From the NCBI GenBank assembly GCA_016716325.1, contig JADJWO010000001.1, positions 1,922,001 to 1,986,000 on the forward strand: a stretch of DNA of 64,000 nt, written 5' to 3'. The notes below the pieces were generated by a model. It had not been told where the DNA came from, did no database searches, and saw only the letters and a program-made list of their open reading frames with translations. The position numbers and the translations under genes were made by a program. Positions 1-7,256 of this stretch are shown in pieces; position 1 is the stretch's first letter, and each line of letters starts with the position of its first letter. Source of the stretch: Nitrosomonadales bacterium. GTDB lineage: Bacteria > Pseudomonadota > Gammaproteobacteria > Burkholderiales > Gallionellaceae.

Positions 1-926
1 GCGGGCATCCTGATCTCAGGTCGCAGCCACACGATGGCCAGCGCCAGCAGGATGATCGTGCCCAACTTCATGAAGGTAGACAGATAGTCGCGCGGCGCGA
101 GCAGCAGCCACACCGGCAGGATCGCGGCGGCGAAGCCGTAGCCGATCACGGCGAATGCCAGCGGCAGTCCGGGGTGATCGAACAGTTCGCGCAACCCCGG
201 TTGCTGGTCGATCCAGCCGCCGCCCGCCACCGCCAGCAGCAGCAGGATCACACCGAGCGCCGAGCCTTCCAGCACGCGCCCCGGGCGCAGCTTGTACATA
301 TAGAGTCCGACCAGCATCGCGATCGGTATCGTCGCGGCCACGGTGGAGGTGGCCCACGGGCTGTTCTTCATCGCGTTGACCACGACCAGTCCGAGCACCG
401 CGATCAGGATGATCATGATCAGGAAGGTGGCGACCAGCGCGGCGATGCCGCCGATGTTGCCCAATTCGTCGCGCGCCATCTGGCCGAGGCTGCGCCCGTT
501 GCGCCGCGTCGAGAAGAACAGCGTCACCATGTCCTGTACGCAGCCGCCCAGTACCGCGCCGAACAGGATCCACAAGGTGCCGGGCAGGTAGCCGAACTGC
601 GCGGCCAGCGTCGGGCCGATCAGCGGGCCGGGGCCGGCGATGGCGGCGAAGTGGTGTCCGAACACGACCCAGCGGTGGGTCGGCATGAAGTCGCGCCCGT
701 TGTTCAGCCGTTCGGCCGGGGTGGCGCGCGTTTCGTCGATGCTCAACACGGTCGCGGCGATCCATGCCGCATAGAAGCGGTAGGCGATGGCATAGACGCA
801 CAGCGCGGCGGTGATGAACCACAGCGCGTTGATGGATTCGCCGCGGTTCAGCGCGATGCCGCCGACGGCGGCTGCGCCCAGCAGGGCGACGGTTACCCAG
901 CCGGCGATGGTTGCGTAGGGTTTCAT
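1..926 (-). CDS. cstA: Carbon starvation protein A (peptide/pyruvate transporter), partial
   Basis: This is the N-terminal 308 codons of a CstA-family inner-membrane transporter; the 3' part lies outside the window. The reverse strand reads from ATG at 926 (MKPYATIAGWVTVALLG) without a stop to base 1. It shows successive hydrophobic helices and the family segments HRWVVFGHHFAAIAGPGPL and GCVQDMVTLFFSTRR. A GGAGAG ribosome-binding site precedes the ATG. Members import peptides or pyruvate under carbon limitation (family knowledge; substrate not readable here). It is divergent from ispB, with a 14-bp palindrome in the shared spacer. An overlapping long ORF on the same strand is an off-frame shadow. 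Confidence 0.93.
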   Translation of the reverse strand, partial: MKPYATIAGWVTVALLGAAAVGGIALNRGESINALWFITAALCVYAIAYRFYAAWIAATVLSIDETRATPAERLNNGRDFMPTHRWVVFGHHFAAIAGPGPLIGPTLAAQFGYLPGTLWILFGAVLGGCVQDMVTLFFSTRRNGRSLGQMARDELGNIGGIAALVATFLIMIILIAVLGLVVVNAMKNSPWATSTVAATIPIAMLVGLYMYKLRPGRVLEGSALGVILLLLAVAGGGWIDQQPGLRELFDHPGLPLAFAVIGYGFAAAILPVWLLLAPRDYLSTFMKLGTIILLALAIVWLRPEIRMP

Positions 927-981
927 AATGGGCTCTCCGAGAAGCGGGGATTTTATGCGACAATGGCGCCCCACGAGAATA

Positions 982-995
982 GCGCGTTAACGCGC
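982..995. promoter_or_regulatory. Perfect 14-bp palindrome GCGCGTTAACGCGC between cstA and ispB
   Basis: A perfect 14-bp inverted repeat lies in the 99-bp divergent spacer, 31 bp before the ispB start codon and 55 bp before the cstA start. It could be an operator for either gene, but no regulator is identified. It may also be chance. Confidence 0.35.
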
Positions 996-1025
996 AGCAT
1001 GGACACATAATCAACGGGAAGCATT

Positions 1026-1892
1026 TTGGAGAACCTCAAGCAATTGCTGGCGGCCGACATGGCGGCGGTGGATGCAGTGATACGCGCGCGTCTGCGTTCC
1101 GAAGTGGCACTGGTCAACCAGGTCGGCGAGTACATCATCAACAGCGGCGGCAAGCGGCTGCGCCCGGCGCTGGTGGTACTGTCCGCCGAAGCGTTCGGCT
1201 ATCGCGGCAAGCACCAGCATGACCTGGCGGCGGTGGTGGAATTCATCCACACCGCGACGCTGCTGCACGACGATGTGGTGGACGAGTCCGAGTTGCGACG
1301 CGGGCGCGAGACCGCCAGCGCGTTGTTCGGCAATGCGGCCAGTGTGCTGGTCGGTGATTTCCTGTATTCGCGGGCGTTCCAGATGATGGTCGAAGTGGGC
1401 GAGATGCGTGTGATGCAGACGCTGGCCGATGCCACCAACATCATCGCCGAGGGCGAGGTGTTGCAGTTGCTCAACTGTCACGATGCGGATGTCGACATTC
1501 CCAACTATATGCGTGTCATCCATTACAAGACTGCCAAGCTGTTCGAGGCGGCGATGCGTCTGGGGGCGATCCTCGGCAAGGCTTCGGCGGCGGATGAGGA
1601 CGCGGCGGCGAGGTACGGCATGCATCTCGGCACGGCGTTCCAATTGGTGGACGATGTGCTGGATTATTCCGCCGAGGAGGCGCAGACCGGCAAGCATCTC
1701 GGCGACGACCTCGCCGAAGGCAAGCCGACATTGCCGCTGATCTATGCGATGCAGCACGGTACGCCTGAACAGGCCGCCGTGGTGCGCGGCGCGATCGAGC
1801 AGGGCGATGTGGACAGGTTCGCCGAGGTGCTGGAGATCATCCATGCCACCGGCGCGCTGGATTTCACGCGCCAGCGGCATGCGCGAGGCTGA
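1026..1892 (+). CDS. ispB: Octaprenyl (polyprenyl) diphosphate synthase, C-terminus frameshifted
   Basis: A trans-polyprenyl diphosphate synthase that would extend FPP with IPP to make the ubiquinone side chain. Both Asp-rich motifs are present: DDVVD at residues 82-86 and DDVLD at 209-213, with the GGKRLRP substrate motif near 41. The start is TTG at 1026. The frame ends at residue 288 with RQRHARG because two single bases are missing relative to the downstream duplicate (ccagcggcatgcg against ccagcaggcgatgcg). The undamaged reading, joining this ORF to the second copy, would give about 320 residues, the usual length for IspB. The protein therefore lacks about 35 C-terminal residues and carries a few foreign ones. 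Both catalytic motifs are retained, so activity is possible but uncertain. Confidence 0.9.
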   Translation: MENLKQLLAADMAAVDAVIRARLRSEVALVNQVGEYIINSGGKRLRPALVVLSAEAFGYRGKHQHDLAAVVEFIHTATLLHDDVVDESELRRGRETASALFGNAASVLVGDFLYSRAFQMMVEVGEMRVMQTLADATNIIAEGEVLQLLNCHDADVDIPNYMRVIHYKTAKLFEAAMRLGAILGKASAADEDAAARYGMHLGTAFQLVDDVLDYSAEEAQTGKHLGDDLAEGKPTLPLIYAMQHGTPEQAAVVRGAIEQGDVDRFAEVLEIIHATGALDFTRQRHARG

Positions 1893-2003
1893 AGCGGCAT
1901 GCGCCGAGATCGCTTCGTTTGCCGATACAAAATACAAGCAGTGTCTGTTAGAATTGGCGCACTTTGCCGCGTCGCGGCAATTTTAGTTTGACGGGCCATT
2001 CCG
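1724..2003 (+). repeat. Tandem duplication, copy A (3' end of ispB)
   Basis: 280 bp covering the last part of ispB, its stop and the DNA up to the tRNA-Pro leader. The next 282 bp repeat it directly. The junction shares the short sequence ggcc, consistent with duplication by slippage or microhomology. Copy A differs from copy B by two single-base deletions (near 1875) and two substitutions (g/a near 1789, c/t near 1820). Confidence 0.93.
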
Positions 2004-2010
2004 GCCGACA

Positions 2011-2268
2011 TTGCCGCTGATCTATGCGATGCAGCACGGTACGCCTGAACAGGCCGCCGTGGTGCGCAGCGCGATCGAGCAGGGCGATGTGGACAGGTTT
2101 GCCGAGGTGCTGGAGATCATCCATGCCACCGGCGCGCTGGATTTCACGCGCCAGCAGGCGATGCGCGAGGCTGAAGCGGCATGCGCCGAGATCGCTTCGT
2201 TTGCCGATACAAAATACAAGCAGTGTCTGTTAGAATTGGCGCACTTTGCCGCGTCGCGGCAATTTTAG
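2011..2268 (+). pseudogene. Detached C-terminal fragment of ispB
   Basis: An open frame of 85 codons identical in kind to the end of an intact IspB (through the AHFAASRQF terminus), beginning at an in-frame TTG. It has no Asp-rich catalytic motif and no evident ribosome-binding site. It is best read as the relic of the original gene end left behind by the tandem duplication. An alternative is that the real genome has one intact ispB and the assembly merged two variants. Confidence 0.8.
2231..2236 (+). promoter_or_regulatory. Putative -10 box (TAGAAT) of the tRNA-Pro promoter
   Basis: TAGAAT followed by a GC-rich stretch (TGGCGC) about 60 bp before tRNA-Pro. The tRNA-Gly gene has a near-identical signal, tgttagaat then GCGC, at 24191. 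A GC-rich discriminator is typical of stringently controlled stable-RNA promoters. No good -35 is seen. Copy A has the same box at 1949. Confidence 0.45.
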
Positions 2269-2296
2269 TTTGACGGGCCATTCCGGCCCGCATGAG

Positions 2297-2373
<77 letters not shown>

Positions 2374-2502
2374 ACACGAGCCGCCCACCCGGGGCGGACG
2401 GTCTTCAGATACTGTCGGCGGCAAAAGCGTCCGGAACGATCCGGGCGTTGTGCGACGAAATGCCGTCCGGGGACAGGTCGCTTTCGCAAACTGGGACTCG
2501 GC

Positions 2503-3270
2503 ATGAACGATCAACAACTGTTGCGCTATAGCCGTCATATCCTGTTGGCGGAGCTCGGTATCGAGGGGCAGCAGCGCCTGCTCGAATCTCGGGTGCTGAT
2601 CGTCGGCCTCGGCGGCCTGGGTTCTCCCGCCGCCATGTATCTCGCGGCCAGCGGGGTCGGTCGGTTGACGCTGTGCGATCACGACACGGTGGATTTCAGC
2701 AACCTGCAGCGCCAGATCATCCATCGCACCGCCTCGGTGAGCCAGCCCAAGGTGCTGTCCGCACAGGCCGCGCTGCACGACCTCAATCCCGAGGTGGAGT
2801 GCGTTCCTCTGGCGATTCGCGCCGGGGCGGAGCAACTCGAGGAACTGGTCGGCAACGCGGACGCAGTGCTCGATTGCAGTGACAATTTCGCCACACGCTA
2901 TGCCGTCAATCGCGCCTGTCTGGCGCAGCGCAAGCCGCTGGTGTCGGGTGCGGCGATCCAGTTCGACGGGCAGGTGGCGGTGTTCGATTTCCGCCGAGCG
3001 GACGCGCCTTGCTACAACTGCCTGTTCCCGGAGGACAGCCTGGCGGCAGAGCTGCGTTGCGCGACCACCGGGGTGTTCGCGCCGCTGGTCGGTGTGGTCG
3101 GCGCGCTGCAGGCGGCAGAGGCGCTCAAGTTGCTGGCCGGGATTGAGCGCGGCTTGAGCGGCAGGCTGCTGACGGTCGATGCATTGGACATGAAAGTCAT
3201 GCGCAGCACATTGAACAGGGATGCCGATTGCCGGGCGTGTGGTACGCAGCGCGCGGAAATGCGCTCCTGA
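2503..3270 (+). CDS. moeB: Molybdopterin-synthase adenylyltransferase (MoeB/ThiF/HesA family)
   Basis: A 255-residue E1-like enzyme that adenylates the C-terminal Gly-Gly of a sulfur carrier (MoaD, possibly also ThiS). The nucleotide-binding GLGGLGSP is at 35-42 and DFSNLQRQ at 64-71. The zinc cysteines are C170/C173 (CYNC) and C243/C246 (CRAC). The length equals that of E. coli MoeB and there is no rhodanese extension. Since thiS and thiG are also in this window and no separate thiF is seen, it may serve thiamine synthesis as well (inference). A small PP0621-like gene and pilS-pilR follow. Confidence 0.9.
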   Translation: MNDQQLLRYSRHILLAELGIEGQQRLLESRVLIVGLGGLGSPAAMYLAASGVGRLTLCDHDTVDFSNLQRQIIHRTASVSQPKVLSAQAALHDLNPEVECVPLAIRAGAEQLEELVGNADAVLDCSDNFATRYAVNRACLAQRKPLVSGAAIQFDGQVAVFDFRRADAPCYNCLFPEDSLAAELRCATTGVFAPLVGVVGALQAAEALKLLAGIERGLSGRLLTVDALDMKVMRSTLNRDADCRACGTQRAEMRS

Positions 3271-3360
3271 CTGGCTGTGCGTCCGGCGCGCCGGGTGTTG
3301 CCGCCGGGCGTGGGTCGGGTATAGTTCCACCTGATATCGCGTGGCATGGAGTATGTTCCA

Positions 3361-3573
3361 ATGAGTCGTCTACTGTTGCTGATCGCCATTGCGGCGGCGG
3401 TCTATCTGCTGATCCGGTCTTATCGCAAGGGGGCTTCCGTTCGCGACGAGGCGGTCGTCGAGGATATGGTGCGCTGCGCGCATTGCGGGGTGCATCTGCC
3501 CAAGGGGGAGAGCATCCGGTCCGATGGCCGGTTCTTCTGCAGTGCGGCGCACCGCGACGCGTTCCGGGAATGA
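3361..3573 (+). CDS. Small membrane-anchored PP0621-family protein
   Basis: A 70-residue protein with an N-terminal hydrophobic helix (about residues 3-19), then a short domain with Cys pairs: CAHC and a later FFCSAAH. This resembles the PP0621 family of uncharacterised small proteins often found before pilS in beta- and gammaproteobacteria. I chose ATG 3361 (MSRLLLLIAI) rather than the upstream in-frame ATG at 3346, because it puts the membrane helix at the very N-terminus. The four-ligand pattern suggests metal binding; function unknown. Confidence 0.8.
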   Translation: MSRLLLLIAIAAAVYLLIRSYRKGASVRDEAVVEDMVRCAHCGVHLPKGESIRSDGRFFCSAAHRDAFRE

Positions 3574-3591
3574 CATTCTGGCGGACCGTCC

Positions 3592-5196
3592 TTGAGTGAA
3601 TTGACCGACAATTCCGTTCCCGCCACAGCGACCGTCGATTTCTGGCGTTCCCTGCGCTATTTCAATCTCTACCGGCTGGCATTGGCCAGCCTCCTTGTTT
3701 TTATCGCCGGTTCCTTCGGTTCGGCATTGCCGCTGGACACCCGGAGTTGGACGCTGTTCTTCTTTGCGAGTCTCGCCTATGCCGCGCTGACGATCGCCTC
3801 CCTCGTCCTGCTCCGGTTGCGCTGGCCGCGATTCAATGTGCAACTGGCCATGCAGGTTGGCGGGGATGTGGCCGGATTGACGGTGCTTTCCTATGCCAGC
3901 GGCGGGATACAGAGCAGCATCGGGATGTTGCTGTTGATTTCGCTGGCCTCGGCCGGATTGATCAGTCGCGGCAGGGTCACGCTGTTTTTTGCTTCGCTGG
4001 CCAGCATTGCCGCGCTGCTCGAACATTCGTTCTCGGTGCTGTATGCCAATGCCGAGCCCGCGCAGTATGTCCAGGTCGGCCTGCTGTGCATCTCCTATTT
4101 TGCGGTGGCCTGGCTGGCGCATACACTGGCGAAGTATGCGATAGACAGCCAGTTGCTGGCGCAGCGCCGCGGCCAGGATCTGGCCAGCATGTCCGAGGCG
4201 AATCGTCTGGTGATGCGCGACATGCAGGACGGGGTGCTGGTGGTGGACGAGCAGGGTGTGATCGTGCAGATGAATCCCGGCGCGGCGCGGCTGTTGCGGC
4301 ACAATGCGCTGTCGGGAAGTTCGCTGTCGGAAAGTTTTCCGCTGTTGTTCGGGCAATACGCGATGTGGAAAAGGAGCGGTCTGGCCAGCCGCGATACCCT
4401 GCAGCTGGATGTCGGCGTGCAGGCGAGACTGCGTTTCGTCGCTGTGGAGCGCCAGTCCGCCCATGGCACGGTGATCTTTCTGGAGGACATGCAGCGTGTG
4501 CAGGCCGAGGCACAGCAGATCAAGCTGGCAGCGCTGGGGCGCCTGACGGCGAACATCGCGCACGAGGTGCGCAATCCGTTGTCGGCAATCAGTTATGCCA
4601 CGGAATTGATGCAGGAGGACCCGGCCGACGCCAGACAGAAGCGCCTGTTGCAGATCGTGCTGGACAACACGCAACGCATCAACCAGATTGTGCAGGATGT
4701 GATGCAGTTGAACCGGCGCGATCGTGCGCAGTCCGAGATGTTCGACCTGGTGCCGCTGTTGCGTGGTTTTGTCGAGGAGTTTTCCCAGGTTGAGCATCTG
4801 GAACCGGGGGTGCTGGTGCTGCAGGATGTGCAGGCGGGGAAAGTGCTCTTCGATCGTGGTCACCTGCGCCAGGTATTGTGGAACCTGTGCGGCAACGGCC
4901 TGCGGTACAGCCGCAATCAGTCCGGCAGCATCGTGCTGGCGACGGGCAACGAGGCGGGGCGGGTGACGCTGGAGGTGCAGGATGACGGGCCGGGCATCCC
5001 GGCGGCATCCCGGTCGCGGCTGTTCGAGCCGTTCTTTACCACGGCGGCAGAGGGATCCGGGCTGGGTTTGTATATCGCCAAGGAATTGTGTGAGGCGAAC
5101 GGTGCGCGGCTGGAATATCATGACCGGGGAGATGTGCCGGGCGCGGAGCCGGCGGGTGCCTGCTTCCGGATCGTATTTGGAGAATTGCATGAATAG
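3592..5196 (+). CDS. pilS: PilS-type sensor histidine kinase
   Basis: A 534-residue membrane sensor kinase. The first about 180 residues hold several transmembrane helices. A PAS-like region follows (about 200-310), then the HisKA box NIAHEVRNPL with the phospho-accepting His near residue 324, and an ATPase domain with N box (LCGNGLRYS) and G boxes (DDGPGIP, GSGLGLYIAKEL). It starts at TTG 3592, 18 bp after the previous gene, and overlaps pilR by 8 bp, so the pair is co-translated. PilS controls PilR; in Pseudomonas the pair activates pilin transcription with sigma-54. The target genes here are not shown by the sequence. Confidence 0.88.
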   Translation: MSELTDNSVPATATVDFWRSLRYFNLYRLALASLLVFIAGSFGSALPLDTRSWTLFFFASLAYAALTIASLVLLRLRWPRFNVQLAMQVGGDVAGLTVLSYASGGIQSSIGMLLLISLASAGLISRGRVTLFFASLASIAALLEHSFSVLYANAEPAQYVQVGLLCISYFAVAWLAHTLAKYAIDSQLLAQRRGQDLASMSEANRLVMRDMQDGVLVVDEQGVIVQMNPGAARLLRHNALSGSSLSESFPLLFGQYAMWKRSGLASRDTLQLDVGVQARLRFVAVERQSAHGTVIFLEDMQRVQAEAQQIKLAALGRLTANIAHEVRNPLSAISYATELMQEDPADARQKRLLQIVLDNTQRINQIVQDVMQLNRRDRAQSEMFDLVPLLRGFVEEFSQVEHLEPGVLVLQDVQAGKVLFDRGHLRQVLWNLCGNGLRYSRNQSGSIVLATGNEAGRVTLEVQDDGPGIPAASRSRLFEPFFTTAAEGSGLGLYIAKELCEANGARLEYHDRGDVPGAEPAGACFRIVFGELHE

Positions 5197-6559
5197 GGCG
5201 GATAACTATCAGGCAAAGATGCCGCGCGTGTTGCTGGTGGACGATGAACCGGACATCCTCGAGTTGCTGGAGATGGCGTTGCTCAAGATGGGGCTGACGG
5301 TGGATCGGGCCGCTAACGTGCGTGAGGCGCTGGCGGAACTGGCGGCGCATCGTTACGACCTGTGCCTGACGGACATGCGCATGCCGGACGGGGACGGGCT
5401 GCAGGTGGTGCGTCACATTGCGCAGCAGAATCTGGACGTGCCGGTGGCGGTGATCACCGCGCACGGCAACATGGAAAATGCCATTACCGCGCTCAAGTCC
5501 GGCGCATTCGATTATCTGGCCAAGCCGGTCTCGCTCGACCAGTTGCGCGCGCTGGTTAAATCGGCGCTGAACCTGCCGCAGCCGGTTGTGCCGGGAGACA
5601 AGGCGCTGCTCGGTCGTTCGCCGGCCATGCAAAAGGTGCGCGAGCTGATCGAAAAGGTGGCGCGCAGCCAGGCGCCGGTGCATATCAGCGGCGAATCCGG
5701 CAGTGGCAAGGAACTGGCGGCGCGGCTCATCGTGCAGAGCGGTGCGCGCCGCGACCAGCCGGTGATCGCGGTGAACTGCGGCGCGATACCGGAAAACCTG
5801 ATGGAGAGCGAATTCTTCGGTTACAGGAAGGGTGCGTTCACCGGCGCGGACAAGGACAGGGACGGCTTTTTCCAGGCGGCGCACGGCGGGACGCTGTTCC
5901 TGGACGAGGTCGCCGACCTGCCATTGTCCATGCAGGTCAAGCTGTTGCGCGCGATACAGGAAAAGAGCGTGCGCAAGGTGGGTGCGACGGGCGAGGAGAC
6001 GGTGGATGTGCGCATCATCAGCGCGACGCACAATGAGCTGGCCGAGCGGGTGCGGCAAGGCAATTTCCGCCAGGATCTGTATTACCGGTTGAACGTGATC
6101 CAGATCCACATGCCGGCGCTGCGCGAATCGCGCGAGGATATCCCGGAGATCGCGCAGCGGATACTGGAGCGCTTGCGTCCGAATGCTTCGACCGTGCATT
6201 TTTCGGAGGAGGCGTTACGCGAATTGCAGACTTACGATTTTCCCGGCAACGTGCGCGAACTGGAGAATATCGTCGAGCGCGCGCTGGCCATGTGTTCCGA
6301 TGAGGAAATCACTGTGGCCGACCTGCATCTTGTTCCAGTTGAGGAGTGTCATGCCGGACCGCCGGAGCCGGGCGGCAAGTGTCCTTTGCCGGAATACCTG
6401 GATCGGGTCGAGCGGCAGGCCTTGCTGGAAGCTCTGGAGCAGACTGGCTTCAATCGAACGGCTGCCGCCAGGCTGTTGGGACTGACGTTCCGCACCATGC
6501 GCTACCGGATGGAGCGGCTGGGCATCAAGCCCCCGCAGGGTATGGGCGATGCGGATTGA
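5189..6559 (+). CDS. pilR: PilR-type sigma-54-dependent response regulator
   Basis: A 456-residue NtrC-family activator. The receiver domain (about 10-130) has phospho-acceptor Asp near residue 62 in CLTDMRMPDGDG. The AAA+ domain carries Walker A GESGSGKE and the sigma-54 contact loop GAFTGA. A Fis-type helix-turn-helix forms the C-terminus (TGFNRTAAARLLGLTFRTMR). ATG 5189 overlaps the pilS stop; the longer upstream frame is pilS DNA. The last 11 bp overlap ampD. It would activate promoters with -24/-12 elements when phosphorylated by PilS. I saw no clear -24/-12 element before mshA in this window. Confidence 0.9.
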   Translation: MNRADNYQAKMPRVLLVDDEPDILELLEMALLKMGLTVDRAANVREALAELAAHRYDLCLTDMRMPDGDGLQVVRHIAQQNLDVPVAVITAHGNMENAITALKSGAFDYLAKPVSLDQLRALVKSALNLPQPVVPGDKALLGRSPAMQKVRELIEKVARSQAPVHISGESGSGKELAARLIVQSGARRDQPVIAVNCGAIPENLMESEFFGYRKGAFTGADKDRDGFFQAAHGGTLFLDEVADLPLSMQVKLLRAIQEKSVRKVGATGEETVDVRIISATHNELAERVRQGNFRQDLYYRLNVIQIHMPALRESREDIPEIAQRILERLRPNASTVHFSEEALRELQTYDFPGNVRELENIVERALAMCSDEEITVADLHLVPVEECHAGPPEPGGKCPLPEYLDRVERQALLEALEQTGFNRTAAARLLGLTFRTMRYRMERLGIKPPQGMGDAD

Positions 6560-7094
6560 CGCGCAGGGCTGGCTGGCTGGTGCAGAACGCCAGCCGTCGC
6601 CGAATTGCGATGAGCGGCCCGGCGGCGAGATCGAGCTGCTGGTGATCCATAACATCAGCCTGCCGCCCGGCGAGTTCGGCGGGGATGGTGTGCCGCAATT
6701 GTTCTCCAACACGCTGGATCCGGACGGGCATCCCTATTTCCGGACCATCGCCGGACTCAAGGTATCGTCCCACTTCTTTATCCGCCGCAACGGTGGCATC
6801 GTTCAGTTCGTGCCCTGTACGCGCCGCGCCTGGCATGCGGGGACATCCTGCTGGCAGGGCAGAGCCGGCTGCAACGATTTTTCCATCGGCATCGAGATCG
6901 AGGGCAGCGATTTCGTGCCGTTTACCGACGCTCAATATGTCGTGCTGCATGACCTGACGCTGGCGTTGCGGGCGTCCTATCCGATACGCGGTATCGCCGG
7001 GCACAGCGATATCGCCCCGCAACGCAAGACCGATCCCGGCCCGTATTTCGACTGGATGCGTTATCTGTGCGCATTGTCCGGTTCACCCCCCTGA
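6549..7094 (+). CDS. ampD: 1,6-anhydro-N-acetylmuramyl-L-alanine amidase
   Basis: A 181-residue cytosolic zinc amidase of murein recycling that removes the stem peptide from anhydro-muropeptides. Residues matching the E. coli AmpD site are visible: H34 (LLVIHNIS), E116, H151 (GIAGHSDIAP) and D161 (RKTDPGP). Length is typical and there is no signal peptide. It overlaps the end of pilR by 11 bp, so it is probably co-transcribed with pilS-pilR. Confidence 0.95.
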   Translation: MRIDAQGWLAGAERQPSPNCDERPGGEIELLVIHNISLPPGEFGGDGVPQLFSNTLDPDGHPYFRTIAGLKVSSHFFIRRNGGIVQFVPCTRRAWHAGTSCWQGRAGCNDFSIGIEIEGSDFVPFTDAQYVVLHDLTLALRASYPIRGIAGHSDIAPQRKTDPGPYFDWMRYLCALSGSPP

Positions 7095-7147
7095 AAAATC
7101 AGCATTTGCTCATCAACTGGCCAGAAATATATAGGCCGTTTTTTTGC

Positions 7148-7175
7148 TTGCAATATTTTCATCACCTACTACAAT
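7148..7175 (+). promoter_or_regulatory. Putative sigma-70 promoter of nrdA
   Basis: TTGCAA (7148-7153), a 16-bp spacer, then TACAAT (7170-7175), in an AT-rich spacer unlike its surroundings. The predicted start near 7182 lies between two NrdR-box candidates, one covering the -10. Confidence 0.6.
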
Positions 7176-7212
7176 TAGGTCCAACACCACAAAAAAATAC
7201 TAGATATAGTGG
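7164..7212 (+). promoter_or_regulatory. Two candidate NrdR boxes
   Basis: The downstream box at 7197-7212 (ATACTAGATATAGTGG) matches the NrdR consensus acaCTATATATAGtgt at 13 of 16 positions. An upstream imperfect palindrome at 7164-7180 (ACCTA, 7 bp, TAGGT) is centred about 32 bp away, three helical turns, the spacing known for NrdR box pairs. The upstream box overlaps the -10. NrdR is the zinc-ribbon/ATP-cone repressor of ribonucleotide reductase genes; its gene is not in this window. Confidence 0.65.
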
Positions 7213-7256
7213 TTTTATGATTTTCACCAAATCAGACAAATTTCAGGGAGACGTAC

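Larger units (their letters stand above)
2004..2285 (+). repeat. Tandem duplication, copy B (3' end of ispB plus tRNA leader)
   Basis: The second, 282-bp copy immediately abuts copy A and ends 11 bp before tRNA-Pro. It keeps the intact C-terminal ispB reading frame but is not in frame with, or joined to, the 5' part of the gene. The putative tRNA promoter lies inside the unit, so it is duplicated too. Confidence 0.93.

Noticed and set aside
3370..5190. 606-codon open frame on the minus strand opposite pilS
   Set aside because: Antisense shadow in GC-rich DNA; composition is His/Gln/Arg-rich with no domain, while pilS has all kinase motifs.
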